64,000 nucleotides of DNA, from the NCBI GenBank assembly GCA_950295325.1, contig OX485804.1, positions 9,858,001-9,922,000 on the forward strand. The letters run 5' to 3'. The DNA comes from Polytrichum commune (taxonomy: Eukaryota > Streptophyta > Polytrichopsida > Polytrichales > Polytrichaceae). Below the pieces are notes generated by a model that saw only the letters and a program-made list of their open reading frames with translations, was not told the origin of the DNA and made no database searches. Made by a program: the position numbers and the translations under genes. Below, piece by piece: positions 1-11,819 of the stretch (positions are counted from its first letter, which is position 1; every line of letters starts with the position of its first letter).

Positions 1-277
1 ACACACACAACCCCCATGTTGCATGTTGTGTTCCCGCGGTGGGTGACTTGCTTCACACTTGTAATGTAAATGCCCAACTTAATAAGAAGTCACATGACAT
101 CACACAACTCTTTGGCTGCATTTCCGTGGGATTGGTTGCATCACATGAGCATAACTCTCTTTAAATTTCAGGATCCCCCGTCAAGAAGTCGGTGTCTTTA
201 GAAAGAGGTCATCATGTAGCTACGTAATGATGTTATGCAAAAAGCGGTTCATAAAAAACTACACTAAATATTATGCC
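1..277 (+). repeat. Dispersed repeat P, copy 1 (5' end cut by window)
   Basis: This stretch is about 85-90% identical by eye to 389-665 (offset about 388), including the shared string CCATGTTGCATGTTGTGTTC. Further diverged copies lie at 8540-8765 (minus), 19895-20125 (plus) and 24570-24815 (minus), so it is a dispersed repeat that also occurs as a local direct duplication. Homology ends near 277, where copy 1 continues into unrelated sequence. Short ORFs across it are not shared between copies. No termini were identified. Confidence 0.7.
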
Positions 278-388
278 ACCACCCGGGAGTTTCCTCCTCA
301 CAAGCCTTCAAATGTGCTCTCTCTCTTTGGCTTGCTCCTTTGTTAAATATGGGTGTAATAAGTAAGAAGGCACCTTCACTACTACCCC

Positions 389-665
389 CAACACACAATC
401 CCCATGTTGCATGTTGTGTTCCCACGGTGGGTGACTTGCTTCACACTTGTAATGTAAATGCCCAACTTGATAAGAAGTCACATGACATCACACAACTCTT
501 TGGCTGCATCATTCCGCGGGACTGGTTGCATCACATGAGCATAATTCTCCTTTAATTATAGAATCCCACGTTAAGGAGTTGGTGTCTTTGGAAAGAGGCC
601 ATCATGTAGCTAGTTGCTTTAGGATGTTATGCAAAAAACACTTCATAAGAAACTACATTGAATAT
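389..665 (+). repeat. Dispersed repeat P, copy 2
   Basis: Second member of the direct duplication with 1-277. Its 3' end runs straight into the left arm of MITE V at about 661, whereas copy 1 diverges at the same point. A 71-codon ORF at 340-555 covers part of it but is not preserved in the other copies and is not called a gene. Confidence 0.7.
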
Positions 666-857
666 AATGTTTGGCATTGCTCACTATTTGAAATTAGGCA
701 ATGCTATAACTATTTACTATATGTATCTCATTTTTTGCCAACAAAAGTTAAATTGGTGGTTTGGACACTATAGAACAGTAAGGACTTAATTGATAAACAA
801 ATTACAGTGATGGTAGAAAGATGTGACATTGTGTAACTCCAAATTGTAAGTGACACT

Positions 858-862
<5 letters not shown>
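661..862 (+). mobile_element. MITE V, copy 1 (degenerate left arm)
   Basis: The right arm, with CATTGTGTAACTCCAAAT followed by AGTGACACTAAA, is the reverse complement of the left arm of the better copy at 52695-52917. The left arm here (CTCACTATTTGAAATTAGGC) is more decayed. The interior shares a TTTGGACACTATAGAACA-type segment with the copies at 52695 and 60062. The right terminus has been replaced by a CT/TA microsatellite. Non-coding. Confidence 0.65.

Positions 863-924
<62 letters not shown>
863..924. repeat. (CT)n-(TA)n compound microsatellite
   Basis: About 13 CT units followed by about 16 TA units, sitting exactly where the outer end of the MITE V copy should be (ACTAAA then CTCTCT). 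It probably arose by slippage at the element's terminus. Confidence 0.9.
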
Positions 925-932
<8 letters not shown>

Positions 933-1234
933 GTCTCATGTGGTATTTTATGTCAATGTGGTAACTTTTCTAATGACACTTGTTATAATGATAGAAGTAT
1001 ACAAATACTATCATAGATGGAAACCTGGATGGAATCCATGCCATTATTGAAACTTGGATGGAATCCATGGCAATGATTGACGTAGAGTTTGGCATATTTT
1101 GCATCCTAACAATTGTGTAATTAGGTACGGTCGTGGATGATTTGAAATTTGGATGGAAATACACTTAGTAAGTGACAAATTTCGCATCATGGAGATCTAT
1201 AGTGCCCAAATTATTTGACAAGGGATGATAAATA

Positions 1235-1345
1235 ATATTAGGGTTACATTTAGTGTTGGTGACACTACATATGCGGTTTACAATCAATATTGAGCAAGTT
1301 GAATAGAGTCGGCGACACTAAATACGATATTTAGTGTAATAATCC
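1235..1345. mobile_element. Remnant end of a CACTAAATA-terminated element
   Basis: GTGACACTA-type sequence and the near-palindromic end ACACTAAATACGATATTTAG followed by TGTAA match the terminus of MITE V copies (compare 60240-60268). The opposite end was not found, so this is called a fragment. The following stretch 1346-3300 has no repeat or gene that I can recognise; a 71-codon minus ORF at 1970-2185 has no recognisable similarity. Confidence 0.4.
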
Positions 1346-3323
1346 ATTGATTCTTGCATCTACCCTTAAAAATTGTGAATCCACATGAAGTTTAGTATGA
1401 TTCTAAACCTATGATGGGGAGGATGGCCGAGTTGGATTAGCAAGATGACCATACAAAATTAATTGTTAAATTTTGTGTGGTAAATGAGTATCATGACTGG
1501 CTACAACTATATTTGCACTTAACCCAACTACCTCTCCATTTTAGTTGGATGCTATCCCATGTCACTGAGGCGTTGTGAATGAAGGGTGTGTGGTTGTGGG
1601 CATACCACATCCAAGCCATCCATTCACAGAGTCCCATCGTATAGTCTACGAAATTGCTCGGGCAACCCAAGAAAAACTTATGACGGTTGAAATTTTGGTG
1701 GATGAAAACTCAATGTTTGCAAGATGAAGTGATTGATTGTTCATCTTGTCGTATGAAAGCATTTGTGTGGGATTTTAAAGGTTCCTAGAGGGCTCCCTAA
1801 GTTCCCAGTGGAGTTCCCCTCCACAAGTCCTTTTGATGAAGGACTTAATTTGAAAACTATCATCCAAGATTTGTGAGTGGATGGAAGTGGAGGTTTTATC
1901 CAACGTGAGATTTTGTCAAGCTCTACCCATGGGGAAGAGAAGCCAACAATTGGGGCACCATAGAAGCCTTTAGATTGGTCGGATCGTAATTGACGGTTGA
2001 GATCTTCCTAACCCCTGACCACACGAGGTGTTCACAACGCCTGAGTGACGTGGGATGCTATCTAATATGTAATAGCAAGTGAGCAAAGTAGAGCACATTG
2101 AAGAATGTTGTAGTTGGTAGAATTCTATATCAACTTGAACAAACGGATTGAAATTATCTATGAACAAAAAAGAAGTCGTGGACAAAGTTTGCAGTTGTTG
2201 GAATCTTCATACTTTTTCTTTTCTATAAAACTCCTTATTTGAGGAAGGTGACATGATTTCTTCTGATCGTTGTCCACCAAATTACAATTTTTATTTCATT
2301 ATTTTTTTGCCGATCATGACAAATTGGTGCTTGCAATGTATAAAAGATGCTACTATAGTCCCAAGATGGTTTAGGCAAATCTTTGTCTAATAATATTGAT
2401 TCATTGTCAAGATTTCATATCAACAAGTGAAATATTCTGCTAGATTCACATTTTTCCTTACATAAATAATGTTTTTACGACAGAAATTATTTCAAAATCT
2501 TATACAAATATCCAAATAGTATAATCAGAAAACCGAAACTGACATTGTAAGGTTGAAGTGCGATTACAGTACACCAACTACTGACAAGCCAATTGTATTA
2601 GGTTATCAAAGTTTGAAGGCACTTTTGCATAGCAAGCCTTGTTTTCATCTGGTAAAAATACAAGGGTTGCAAGTCAAAATGAATCATAACAAGCCTTGTT
2701 TTAATTTGCCTTCACTTTGTGAGGGTTGACTTTATTTTGTAAAATTTCTAACCATTTAGGCTTGAGCTTCCATGATTCATATCAAGTATATTAGATATCG
2801 TTTTTGGTTCTAATTGGAGTGTGTCTCATAGTTGTGGACATGCAAATCTAACATTTAATTATATTTGGATAAATCACTTGTCCAAAAATAATAAGGGATG
2901 GGATGTGCATTTGTGGAGGGACATAAGCATCAAACAACAACAACAAAAGTAACTACACAACAACTACAACTTCGAATGTTTGCACTTCATGTTCACCAAC
3001 CACCATATTTATATACTTTTACGATCTAAAGTATGTTATACTGACAGTTGAAATTGTCCAAACTTTATGCATAAATCCAAATGTACTTAAATCCTAATTG
3101 TAAGAATGTAAAATAAATTCAATGTAAATAGCTTGTCCCATACCTCATCTTTGCCATCTTTAGAGGACATAGCACCTTGCACTTCTATTGCCTTTACATG
3201 TGACTTGAACATAATATAAGAAATTTGTCACAAATGGCTAAGAGTATCCTTAACCTCCACAAAATAAGTGTGGAGGATTACACGTGGAGTGAATCCTTAG
3301 AAGAGGGTCAATGCACATACCAC

Positions 3324-3379
3324 ATTCGTTATAATTAGTGATTTACCCTATATTCGTTATAATTAGTGATTTACCCTAT
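3324..3379. repeat. 28-bp tandem duplication
   Basis: The unit beginning ATTCGTTATAATTAGTGATT is present twice in a row with an offset of exactly 28 bp, followed by a third partial ATTCATTATA. Confidence 0.85.
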
Positions 3380-3439
3380 ATTCATTATATAATGTAGTTA
3401 TGTATGCCCTTTGCAACTCAAGGTGAATCAATTATCTTA

Positions 3440-3740
3440 ATTGGAGATGTATATTTGAGTGGTGTGTAGTTATCAGGTGTGGATCTAAAGATGGACATGA
3501 AAGACATGTGTTGAAATGAGATTGGATTACTTGCTCAAAAAGTGTTAAAATATTCTAACCTCTACAATAAATACAAGTCAGGAGGACCTATATGACTAGT
3601 TCAAGAAGAAAGAGAATCTCGACTTTGGGGATGGATAAGAGTTTCATATGAGTACCAAAGATTATGACGACAACGGCTACAACCTTGATGTGGATTTTGA
3701 AATCATTTTGTGCTAACACTACGAGTATAACATGAGTCAC
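3440..3740 (-). mobile_element. Family A element, degenerate copy
   Basis: Reads on the minus strand as a family A copy: TTTGAGTGGTGTGTAGTTA near 3454, an ATGGACA...AAGACATGTGTT block, an AGGACCTATATGACTAGTTC block and TTTCATATGAGTACC, in the same order as at 11820-12110 and 38060-38402. Both termini are eroded. The stretch 3741-4115 holds nothing else that I recognise. Confidence 0.55.
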
Positions 3741-4115
3741 GAGCAATCATTATGCACCGGTGAAAGAAAGATGCAAACCTAACATTGTGGTAGGTTTACA
3801 AAATTTCCCAGTGACATTGACTAATTGTCCAAGATTGATATGCTCGTATTGGAATCACACGTTGTATTGTATTAGGAGTGGGACAATATCATAACACAAT
3901 GCTTATTTTGGGGACTGTTAAATCGATTACACATTGGTCAGAACGACCACAATCAATATGTAAGGTGTCGACTAGGCTCTTATTCGTCATCCAAGTTGGC
4001 CAAGTATATCAACTTCAACACAATGTTGACATCTCGCTCCTCTTCATGTGCGCATTGAAAACCCAAACTTTGATAGGTCATGTGAGCGCATGACGCGTCT
4101 TTGTGGTATGTGGGA

Positions 4116-4198
4116 TGAGAGAGGCAGGATTCGAACCTACATAGAAAACCTTTAGCAAATTTACAGTCTGTCACTTTTAACCACTTGGCCACTCTCCA
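4116..4198 (-). tRNA. trnY-GUA (pseudogene): Organelle-type tRNA-Tyr(GUA)-like relic
   Basis: Read on the minus strand this 83-nt stretch has the complete layout of a class II tRNA: a 7-nt acceptor strand TGGAGAG, a D arm with GGCCAAGTGGTTAAAAG, an anticodon loop CTGTAAA giving anticodon GTA (Tyr), an extended variable arm, and a T arm with GGTTCGAATCC. From memory it closely resembles plant mitochondrial tRNA-Tyr, and bacterial or plastid tRNA-Tyr also has a long variable arm. Nuclear plant tRNA-Tyr genes have a short variable loop and normally an intron, so an organellar origin is inferred. Position 1-72 is a T-C mismatch, the anticodon stem has an A-C mismatch and G-T pairs, and no CCA is encoded, which argues for a decaying nuclear copy. 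I recognised no other organellar sequence next to it. Confidence 0.65.
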
Positions 4199-5204
4199 CC
4201 AAAATAAATAACAACAATTCCCTTTACTTTCAGTCCACTTATCTTAATGTACTTATATCCATAAACCGACACTGGGTTTATACCATAATCACATGTTTTG
4301 AAACTTCAAATATATGACGATGGTACATAATGTGGGGTTTGTGTACACGTACTCTAGTGAATTTTGAGTAGGTAGAAGTCAATCAACGAAAGAGGAAATC
4401 AACTAACAAACTTAAGCTCGCGCAAGGGTGGGTGATCATTGACAAACCCAATTATTGACTCTTAAAACCAAAGCTCGGTAGGGAAGTGAATGCCAAAAGA
4501 GTTCATTTGGCATGTCGAATTTGGAGCCACTTGTTTGTCACCGAGGAAGTAAAAGCGGGCTTTCATCATTCTACTACATCATAGCCCACGGACTTACTCC
4601 CATGGATTTCTCTCACCATAACTGCAATTATTGTTATTGATGGTCAAGGCCTGTAGTGCTTAAATTCTCAATGCTTCGAGCTTCATAATTTTGGAATTCA
4701 GATTTTCCCCGGAAAATAAAAAATAAAAAATCATACTCTATGACATAAAACATGTGGGGTTCGAGGGTTCATGTCAACACCACCTACGCTCACACTTTGT
4801 ATTTGACGATTGTATTTGAGTACAATCATTGCAAGACTCATGAGAAGCCAACTGTTAGCAAGCCGGCATGGTTATTATTATTATGGCCGTGATTCAATGT
4901 ATATGAGAGCCTCTTAATTTATGGGCCTGCAAAGGGGGAAAAGAGGGGAAAAAAAGGGAGCACTTGCATGAACCTAAATACTACCACCCTTTTCTTATGT
5001 GTGGAGACTATAATTGTGTAATTGATGGGTGAATAGCAATGGCGGTTTTTTGGGGGGAGGGGGGAGTTAAGAGTGAGGTACGTGGTGGGTTGTTTGGTTA
5101 CTTTTTTTGAGCGGACATGTTTGATTGGTGTTTGGATACGTGGGAATTAAAAGACAAACACCTGTTGAAAGAGATTGCACTATTGGTGTCTTCAGGTTTC
5201 ATTA
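4199..5204. other. Unassigned non-coding stretch
   Basis: No repeat partner in the window and no recognisable coding sequence. It contains short A- and G-rich tracts (for example about 4937-4958 and 5049-5065) only. Confidence 0.5.
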
Positions 5205-5460
5205 CTTACTCCATACTTAGTAATGACCAAAACTGGGAGGATTCCTGTATGTAGTCAGTTAAGGAATCAACAAACATGCATTCCTAGTAACCCGTAGATA
5301 ATTTACAAGAGACCTGATTTTTGATCCACTTTTTGTTGGTGTGTTTCATTGTAGGTTTGTTAATGCAATACGTGTTTCTTTGTGTAAATCTAATAAGAGG
5401 AAGTCGGAGAACATGAAAAACAAACATAATGAATACCTACCTTATCTACATGTTGGCTAC
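5205..5460 (+). mobile_element. Family B element, 3' part
   Basis: Contains, in family B order, GTTAAGGAATCAACAAACAT, a TTCATTGTAGG.TTGTTAATGCAA block, GAAGTCGGAGAACATGAAAA and a terminal ACCTACCTTAT. These match copies at 31286-31972, 50290-50600, 57640-58262 and 63290-64000. The 96-codon ORF across it is a by-product: its frame is not kept in other copies. Confidence 0.6.
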
Positions 5461-6699
5461 ACAATGCAAAATGAAGAATGTCATACGATTTTCCACTCAA
5501 ATTGTTTAAGGAAGAAGTTTGACAATTGGCCACAATTTTTTTCCTTTAAAGTTGGAGTTGGGTCACAAGGGAGACTTCTACTATCACATATGTGTTGGCG
5601 ATTGCATATAGACCAAAAACATGACGTTTGATGAGGAGTTGGTAGTAAATCGTCAAGTTACCTTGCCAAGTTGGCTTTTGGAGCTTCTTTTTCAAGTTTT
5701 GCTTCTTAAGGAAAGAAACTCACCTTACAATTTCTTGGTGCAATCTAGCCTCATGGACCCACACACACCCGCCCCCCCCCCCCAATTTTTTTAAATAAAT
5801 AAAATTGGTGGATAGGGGCACTAAGAAGTGCATAAGTGATTGCATAATGACATACTCTTACTAGGCACCTCATGTTTAAGCTTCTGAACTTTAAATTTAG
5901 CCACCCACTTTACAATTAGAGCACTCCATGTGAAATAATAACATTGGAGTTAGTGAATCCAAATGCTTGATGTAGAGCTCACTTAACTTTGGGTTTGATT
6001 TGGGCTTCATGATCTCACTTCGAGTTCATGGAATTCATATTGATCAATTGTGCAGGTGAGGCAGGTAGTATGGATTATTTGAAGCCACCAAAAAATCACA
6101 TTCCATTAATATTTTGTATTGATGAGTACAAAATGTATATACCTAAGGCCCACTTTATATCCGGGGCCGGATTGAGGACCGGCATGATTTCTAAGAATTT
6201 AAATCAATATGATCATTTGGTTTCATCAAATTTGTCACAAGAGCTTTACATTAGGATGGGTTTGGACATATATTCATTCTATGTGGCATCTTAGGTGGCA
6301 AGAAGTTGGTGCCAAACCTTCAGACTGATTTGAAAAAATTGGAACAAGGTTTTCCTCAGCCCGAACTCTCAACATAGGCAAGATTGGATAATGAACATCT
6401 CTATTGTTGGTTCATGGAAGGTTAATTATCTTCACTAACTTTCTCCTCAAGGACGTTGGGACCAAAAATCAGGCCTCATCACTTTACATGTGACAAGGCT
6501 GGGCTTCACAAAAACTGACAAAGTTAGGCCGAATTGAGGGCTTAATGCTTTTCGATTGGGCCAACCCCATGCCATGTATACATTGGGCCTAAGTTCACCT
6601 TTAAGATGTCTACCCAATTGAAGCATATATTACTTTGAACCTCATAGGTGTTCATGCGATGGCTAAGATGTTCCTCAAGCACCCACTTGTGACATCTCC
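5461..6699. other. Unassigned stretch with C tract
   Basis: Contains a C-rich tract at about 5770-5783. An 88-codon plus-strand ORF at 6028-6294 has no recognisable domain, no flanking exon signals that I can defend and no conserved copy, so it is not called as a gene. Otherwise featureless to me. Confidence 0.4.
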
Positions 6700-6912
6700 A
6701 TCCCTATACTCATTGTAAAGTTTCGTGACACCTACCGAAGGGGAGGGTGAAACATTATAGAATACGAGGATTTTTGTTTCTAGCTTAATCGACTTCCATA
6801 TTGGGATTAGAGACATCGATGTAGTGTAGAGGATTCATTTGGAATACATTAATAACAAACTTGGGAGGGAGCCATTGTTATGGCATCTTGTCTCCCCCTC
6901 TATGTGTCATGA
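6700..6912 (+). repeat. Dispersed repeat T, copy 1
   Basis: Shares an ordered series of blocks with 52150-52370: CACCTACCGAAGGGGAGGGT versus CACCTACCGGGGAGGGTGAA, then GAAACATTATA, AATACATTAATAACAAACTT, GGGAGGGAGCCAT and a final CCCCCTCTATG-type end. Function unknown; an LTR or other dispersed repeat is possible. Confidence 0.5.
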
Positions 6913-7015
6913 ACCAAAATCATTCCACTCATTCTTGCCCCTAGAATTAGTATGTGGATGGGATTATGTAGGCCCTCAACAAAGTCTCATGGCCAAATAA
7001 GCACCACCTTTTGCA

Positions 7016-7039
7016 TCCCCCCCCCCCCCCCGCCCCCCC
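7016..7039. repeat. C homopolymer tract
   Basis: About 15 consecutive C followed by G and seven C. One of several C or G tracts in the window; this one is not in a recognised family A copy. Confidence 0.9.
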
Positions 7040-7534
7040 TTTTCCTCCATGCATCATTTACAATTCAAAGTTCTAGCCTACGCACAACAATGCATGTGAC
7101 TATGAATGGAACAACCATGTGGAGGTTGGTGTAAAGCATGAACTGCACCTTGTAGCATTGAGGTAGGTTTGACCGGGGTGAGGACCCTCTATATTGCTAC
7201 AACATAATCGGATCCCCTCTTCGTTTTAGTCTCTCCAAATCTACGTTGGTCATTGTGGAGGGATATGTGGTGTGGTATGATGGTGATCAATATGTCTTCA
7301 CTCAACCGTCAAAGTAGCGGTGCTCTTAGTGCTAACACCATTACCATCATATCTCCTCCAAACGTTGCTTTAGAAGGTGCAAAGGAACGGTGATCACCAC
7401 CACACCACTTCAAACCACATCACCTTCTATGTTGGCTAGGTCGTAGATGTTGAGGGACTCGAACAAAGAGGGGGCTCTCTTTGTAAAACTCCATGCGTCG
7501 ATATCCTCCTTTACATGAACATGCTATTAAAAGG

Positions 7535-7808
7535 AACACCCACACATAAATACCTTGCACATTTCGGAACTCTAGTATTACGTAAAGAGTGTCAATTGTT
7601 GTTGTAGCAGGAGTGCATTTGTGCCTAGCACTCCACAAGCTCCTCCACCACTAACTTACGTTAGAATAAGAAACACCCACACATAAATACCTTGCACATT
7701 TCGGAACTCTAGTATTACGTAAAGAGTAGCAAAGGTTGTTATAGCAGGAGTGCCTTTGTGTCTAGCACTCCACAAGCTCCTCCACCACTAGCTTACGTTA
7801 GAATAAGA
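7535..7808. repeat. 137-bp tandem duplication
   Basis: AACACCCACACATAAATACC recurs with an offset of 137 bp, and the whole unit through TCCTCCACCACTA and TTACGTTAGAATAAG is about 93% identical between the two halves. Overlapping short ORFs on both strands are not recognisable. A short (GACGGT)n run follows at about 7818-7840. Confidence 0.9.
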
Positions 7809-7967
7809 AATAGAAGAGATGACGGTGACGGTGACGGTGGCCTAAGAACTCCGTGGGGAGTCCGACCTATGGGAGTCACACTAAGCCAGAGGGCAGCTGG
7901 GCCAGTGCATTAATCTATACCTAAATGCCACCCCCATCAAACTCTTGGAAGATTTCATTGCACCTTA

Positions 7968-8303
7968 GTGCAGATTTGCTTCTTTCATTGCGATGTTTGG
8001 GTGGTACAAGAGTGTCATTGTTTTTCTCGCTGTGTAAGTTGGGTCTGTTTTAAAATTGCTCGTTTCGGAGATGAATCAACATCAGGCATGCCTGCCGGGA
8101 GTAGGTGTATATCTTATGAGGGGGTTCGGCTTCGATTGTGTTGGTGGAGCCTTACAACAATGTACACGGGAGCATTAATGGCCGCTGCCAGACTTGTGTG
8201 GCCAGATTGTGGAGACCCGGGACGACGGTGCCCGGGGTTAGTGAATTTCATAAGGGTAAGTATATGTGTATATGTGGGTGTTAGTCTTGGGTGTCGTTTC
8301 TAA
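7968..8303 (+). other. 111-codon ORF, probably not a gene
   Basis: The stretch is somewhat GC-richer than its flanks and encodes a Cys/Trp-rich peptide without a recognisable domain, signal peptide or repeat. No upstream promoter or adjacent exon is evident. It is recorded only because it is among the longest ORFs in the first 10 kb and sits in otherwise unassigned sequence (7809-8539). Confidence 0.1.
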
Positions 8304-8539
8304 GACGTTCCCAACTTCTACCAATACAATGAGATCCATGCCACCAAATTTCGGTTGCATACGGACCTCTACGATGAAGCATCAGCAAAAATAAGATGGG
8401 GAATCGGCCCTCCCCTGAATTAGGTATGGTTATTGGAAGTGCATGTTCGTTGGTACCTTATCTATATACAAAAAGTCCTCCCTACCAATTGTATTCACTA
8501 TCCAGTGTGCAATAGCTCATAAAATATTGAGGGCGTAGT

Positions 8540-8765
8540 CCAATCTTTCGTAACATCACCAAGTAGCTATGTGATTGTCTCTTTTTAAAGAAAGAGGTTG
8601 TGATTAAAATACTCTGACAATTTACAACATCTTGTTGAGAAGTTCACAAGACACGATCCGAGTGCTCCCTTGTAAAGAGAGAAATCCCGTATTTAAAGAA
8701 GAATCATGTTCATGTGATACATGGTCTCACAAAACACAACCAAGGAGTTGTGCAATGTTATGTTT
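8540..8765 (-). repeat. Dispersed repeat P, copy 3
   Basis: Reverse-oriented relative to 1-277: it carries TTCATGTGATACATGGTCTC, ACACAACCAAGGAGTTGTGC and the AAAGAAAGAGGTTGTGATTA block. It ends in a tail-fragment of family A (about 8766-8860: GAACATGTGTCTCTATG, then CACCTAACTACAAACCA and CATAGGTGTCATATGAAGAG). Confidence 0.6.
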
Positions 8766-9165
8766 TGAACATGTGTCTCTATGTTTTTTTTTTTTGATCC
8801 GCACCTAACTACAAACCAATCAAACATAGGTGTCATATGAAGAGAAGTAACCAAATACCAACATCTGGATACATTATCATCCAAGCCATCAGGAGCACTT
8901 GGCAAACCGATCTCGAGCAGTCAACCAACAAAAATAAAGCTACTGTGGTTTGCAAATCCTTTATTGAAGTTGGTTATAAGGTGCCATTGGAGCCTGCACT
9001 TGCATGCATGCTTCAGGAATAATATATGCATATGGCAAGTGACAGGGAACCTTGTTTTGTAAGGTTGCGGCAAGAGTCATACATCTACCAAGTGAAAGTT
9101 AAATTAGATGATGATGTGGAAAACTGTGTGTGCACGTTCAACATAGTCGCCTTTTTCCCCTTCTT

Positions 9166-9208
9166 TTATATATATATATATATATATCTGTGTGTGTGTG
9201 TGTGTGTT
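9166..9208. repeat. (TA)n-(TG)n microsatellite
   Basis: About 11 TA units then about 8 TG units. About 60 bp downstream, at 9263, a sequence AAGTACCCGCTGGTGTTTAA resembles the end of the large A-like element at 46456-48497. Confidence 0.9.
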
Positions 9209-9559
9209 GGTTGAGACAGAAGCAAAAGCCACTGCCAATGAGTTAAGAACCAAAGGTTGTTAAGTACCCGCTGGTGTTTAAGTGGCTCGTTTTCTTTCTC
9301 CATCTTTGATTGATCAACTTCACCTCTTCCAGTTCGTGTTCCTTTTCGCATACGTACGATGGAACCTCAACAAAAATGGAACGAGAAACCAGACCTCCGG
9401 TGACTTAGTCATGGTGAAGTCCACATGCTGTGTCGTCTTTCTTCCGGTTTTCTTTAACAAGGCAAGGTATATTCCACAGATCGATTCCCCTAAACCGGCC
9501 CGTAAATTTCTATGATAATTTATATATATATATATCATGGACATGGACATGGTTCAATA

Positions 9560-10060
9560 AATCATGGACGTCTCAAGCGCTTCAACCGGCTCTAAGTTAT
9601 CATCTGCAACTCACAGGCAGTCGGGTCTCCCCGGTTTCCATTGAAGTGGTCGCACTTAATTTGATTATCCATCGCAACCTTGAGAGTCCACCTCATTCAT
9701 GTCCATGATAATGGAACTGGGGAGGGGAGGGAGTACCACATAATAGTGGTAGTAGTAGCTGTCAAGCGTATGCGGCCACGCCATTAGTTGGAATGAGAAG
9801 GGCGTGCTGGATGTGAGTATAAGTAGTGGTACTTCTTCTAGCTTATGACCAGCTGCTGCTGCTGCTGCTAGTGCTGATGGCGTTGCTTGAATTCCTTCAG
9901 GTTTTGACAGCCATAAAGACCCTTCTGGCTCGCCACTGCAATTCACTCAGAACATGGCCTCCACCTTTACTTGTAAGCATCAGGCCATGTTCTGGCAATA
10001 GAATATGCATTCATGTGTCTCCAACACAATGGGCCGGGTCGCAGCGCGCGCAGGATGTAA
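9560..10060. other. GC-richer stretch with a 13-bp hairpin
   Basis: Noticeably richer in G+C than its flanks, with a (CTG)n run at about 9852-9868. A perfect 13-bp inverted repeat CAGAACATGGCCT / AGGCCATGTTCTG lies at 9948-9960 and 9982-9994. ORFs on both strands (up to 93 codons; the minus one gains an Ala run from the CTG repeat) overlap each other and are not recognisable. It could be low-copy sequence near a gene, but no gene can be shown. Confidence 0.3.
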
Positions 10061-10065
10061 GTAAA

Positions 10066-10425
10066 TGGAACATAGTAGATGGGCCTTGAATGGTCACCTT
10101 TTCTCTCACACGTGATCGCTGGAGTACGAGATGGTTAGCGAACCCGAATGTCGAGGCCCTTAGCTTAGCCACTTCCCTCGCAAATCTTTGGAGACCGTAT
10201 GAGCATCGTTCTTGTTTGTGTGCTCGATGATCAAGTGGTTGTAGAGGTTCCCCTCATTATGTTGACTATTGAGCCTGAAATGGTTATCATATTTTGGAGC
10301 ATGTCGTTCAATCACTTGTAAACACGAGTCTTTGTGGTGTCCGTTGCTAGAGCCACACCCAACCACATACCACTCAAGTGTAGGTGTTGAATCAAGAGAA
10401 CTGGTCTCGCTCAAGGCTCGACACG
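10066..10425 (+). mobile_element. Family A element
   Basis: Begins TAGTAGATGGGCCTTGAATG, then GATGGTTAGCGAACCCGAAT, CATTATGTTGACTATTGAGC, ATGGTTATCATATTTTG, CCACACCCAACCACATACCA and CTCAAGTGTAGGTG, the full block order of family A, and ends near GACACGTATGT. About 360 bp, non-coding. Confidence 0.75.
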
Positions 10426-11404
10426 TATGTAACTAAGTTCTCAATTTTGGTGTTTTTTTTCTTTTTCTTTTTCTTATTTTTATCCTTTCATAAACCCTTT
10501 GGAGAGTCTATGAGGATTCAATTAGAGTTATCTTTTTGAAAGAACAATAGTAACCATCGATCTCTACAAGCACATGAGCCTTGGGGGGGAATTAACGTGC
10601 ATCGTTGAAAGCTTGTCCTTTCTCACTAATTATTTTGCAAATCTATCGTGATGGTGGATGCGCAATGTTGTTCCATCAATGTAGGACGATTGCCTAGGAT
10701 TGATGAATGTGTTGGCAATGAAGTGTTTGGAAGTGCCTCTCATCTATGGTGTTTCAGCAAGAAACTCTTTGGTTGCAACAATCTCTATGCATATAGACAT
10801 GCCAAGCCCACCAACCTCACTCCTCTTAAAATAATTCTCAAGCTCGATTTTCATGTTCCCAATAGGAAACAACCAAACTCCAAGTTTGCCAAAAGAAGAA
10901 CACCACAAGCACATCGATCACGGGCTTTAATCGCCACGCATCGCTGGAAAAGTCGCAAATCTACCTCACGGATAGACTTGCATTGTTCTTTCACTGACGC
11001 ATGATGAATGCCTGGGATTTACATGTTGGTGGAGACATGCAAAACTCTATGACCTTGTGTTTATTGATGTGTCCAAATCAACAACAACTCCTCTAAATAT
11101 GTAGTCCAATGAGTTTATGTCATAATGAATCGGCCATAAATATATAGAGGGGTGGCGTTTTTACCCGACAAATAAATTGCAAGCTCTCAGTGTGCCATGT
11201 AGCATCCCCGGGTCCAGCTTTAGTACGATCTCTCACAAGCACTAACTTAGTTTGAGCGAAGGCCTGACCAATTTCCCCTTTTACTTGTGCGTCTTCAATT
11301 CACGCCTTCGAGTCTCTTATCCCTGAAGGCCATCGATTGTTCCACACGGACCCCTAGTTGGGCATCGAGGCCAAAGCTTTAAATAATGCCTCAACTACTT
11401 GTAT
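10426..11404. other. Unassigned stretch with a 118-codon ORF
   Basis: A plus-strand ORF at 10648-11004 (118 codons) encodes a basic, Cys- and His-containing peptide with no recognisable domain. No splice partner or second copy was found. It might be a fragment of an old coding element, but this cannot be shown. Confidence 0.2.
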
Positions 11405-11407
11405 TGA

Positions 11408-11470
11408 GGGCCACCTCACACACAGACGACCAAGAGCCGTGACCGTGACAATCTAAGGGTCCTTGAGAAA
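11408..11470 (-). mobile_element. Family C end fragment
   Basis: GAGGGCCACCTCACACACAG, then CCAAGAGCCGTGACCGTGAC matches the terminal 50 bp of family C, then homology stops. A truncated or solo end. Confidence 0.55.
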
Positions 11471-11819
11471 TCATCATCTAAAGGCCCCCATACCACCGTG
11501 GGATATCTCTACATCCAATTCTACAATTTTACAATGGGTTGGAAGAGCAAATACACTACAAATCCCAACCCGTGTGGAAAATTCCTCATGAATGATATTT
11601 AGTCCGTGTTGCAAAAATATTTCGACTATGAATTTGGAATCTTACAAAATTTTACATACTAGAATATCAATATATATATATATATATATCGCATTTGGTT
11701 TCAAAAAACCCAGAGAAAGTATATGTTTTGGCAAAGTTGGGTTTTGTAGGCAACTAGGGTTATAAAAAAACATGCCTTGATTGGACTTTTATGTTTATGT
11801 TTATTTTTGTGGGTTGAAC

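Noticed and set aside
9665-9946. Minus-strand ORF of 93 codons with an Ala run
   Set aside because: The Ala run is a (CTG)n repeat and a plus-strand ORF of similar length overlaps it; no motif was recognised.
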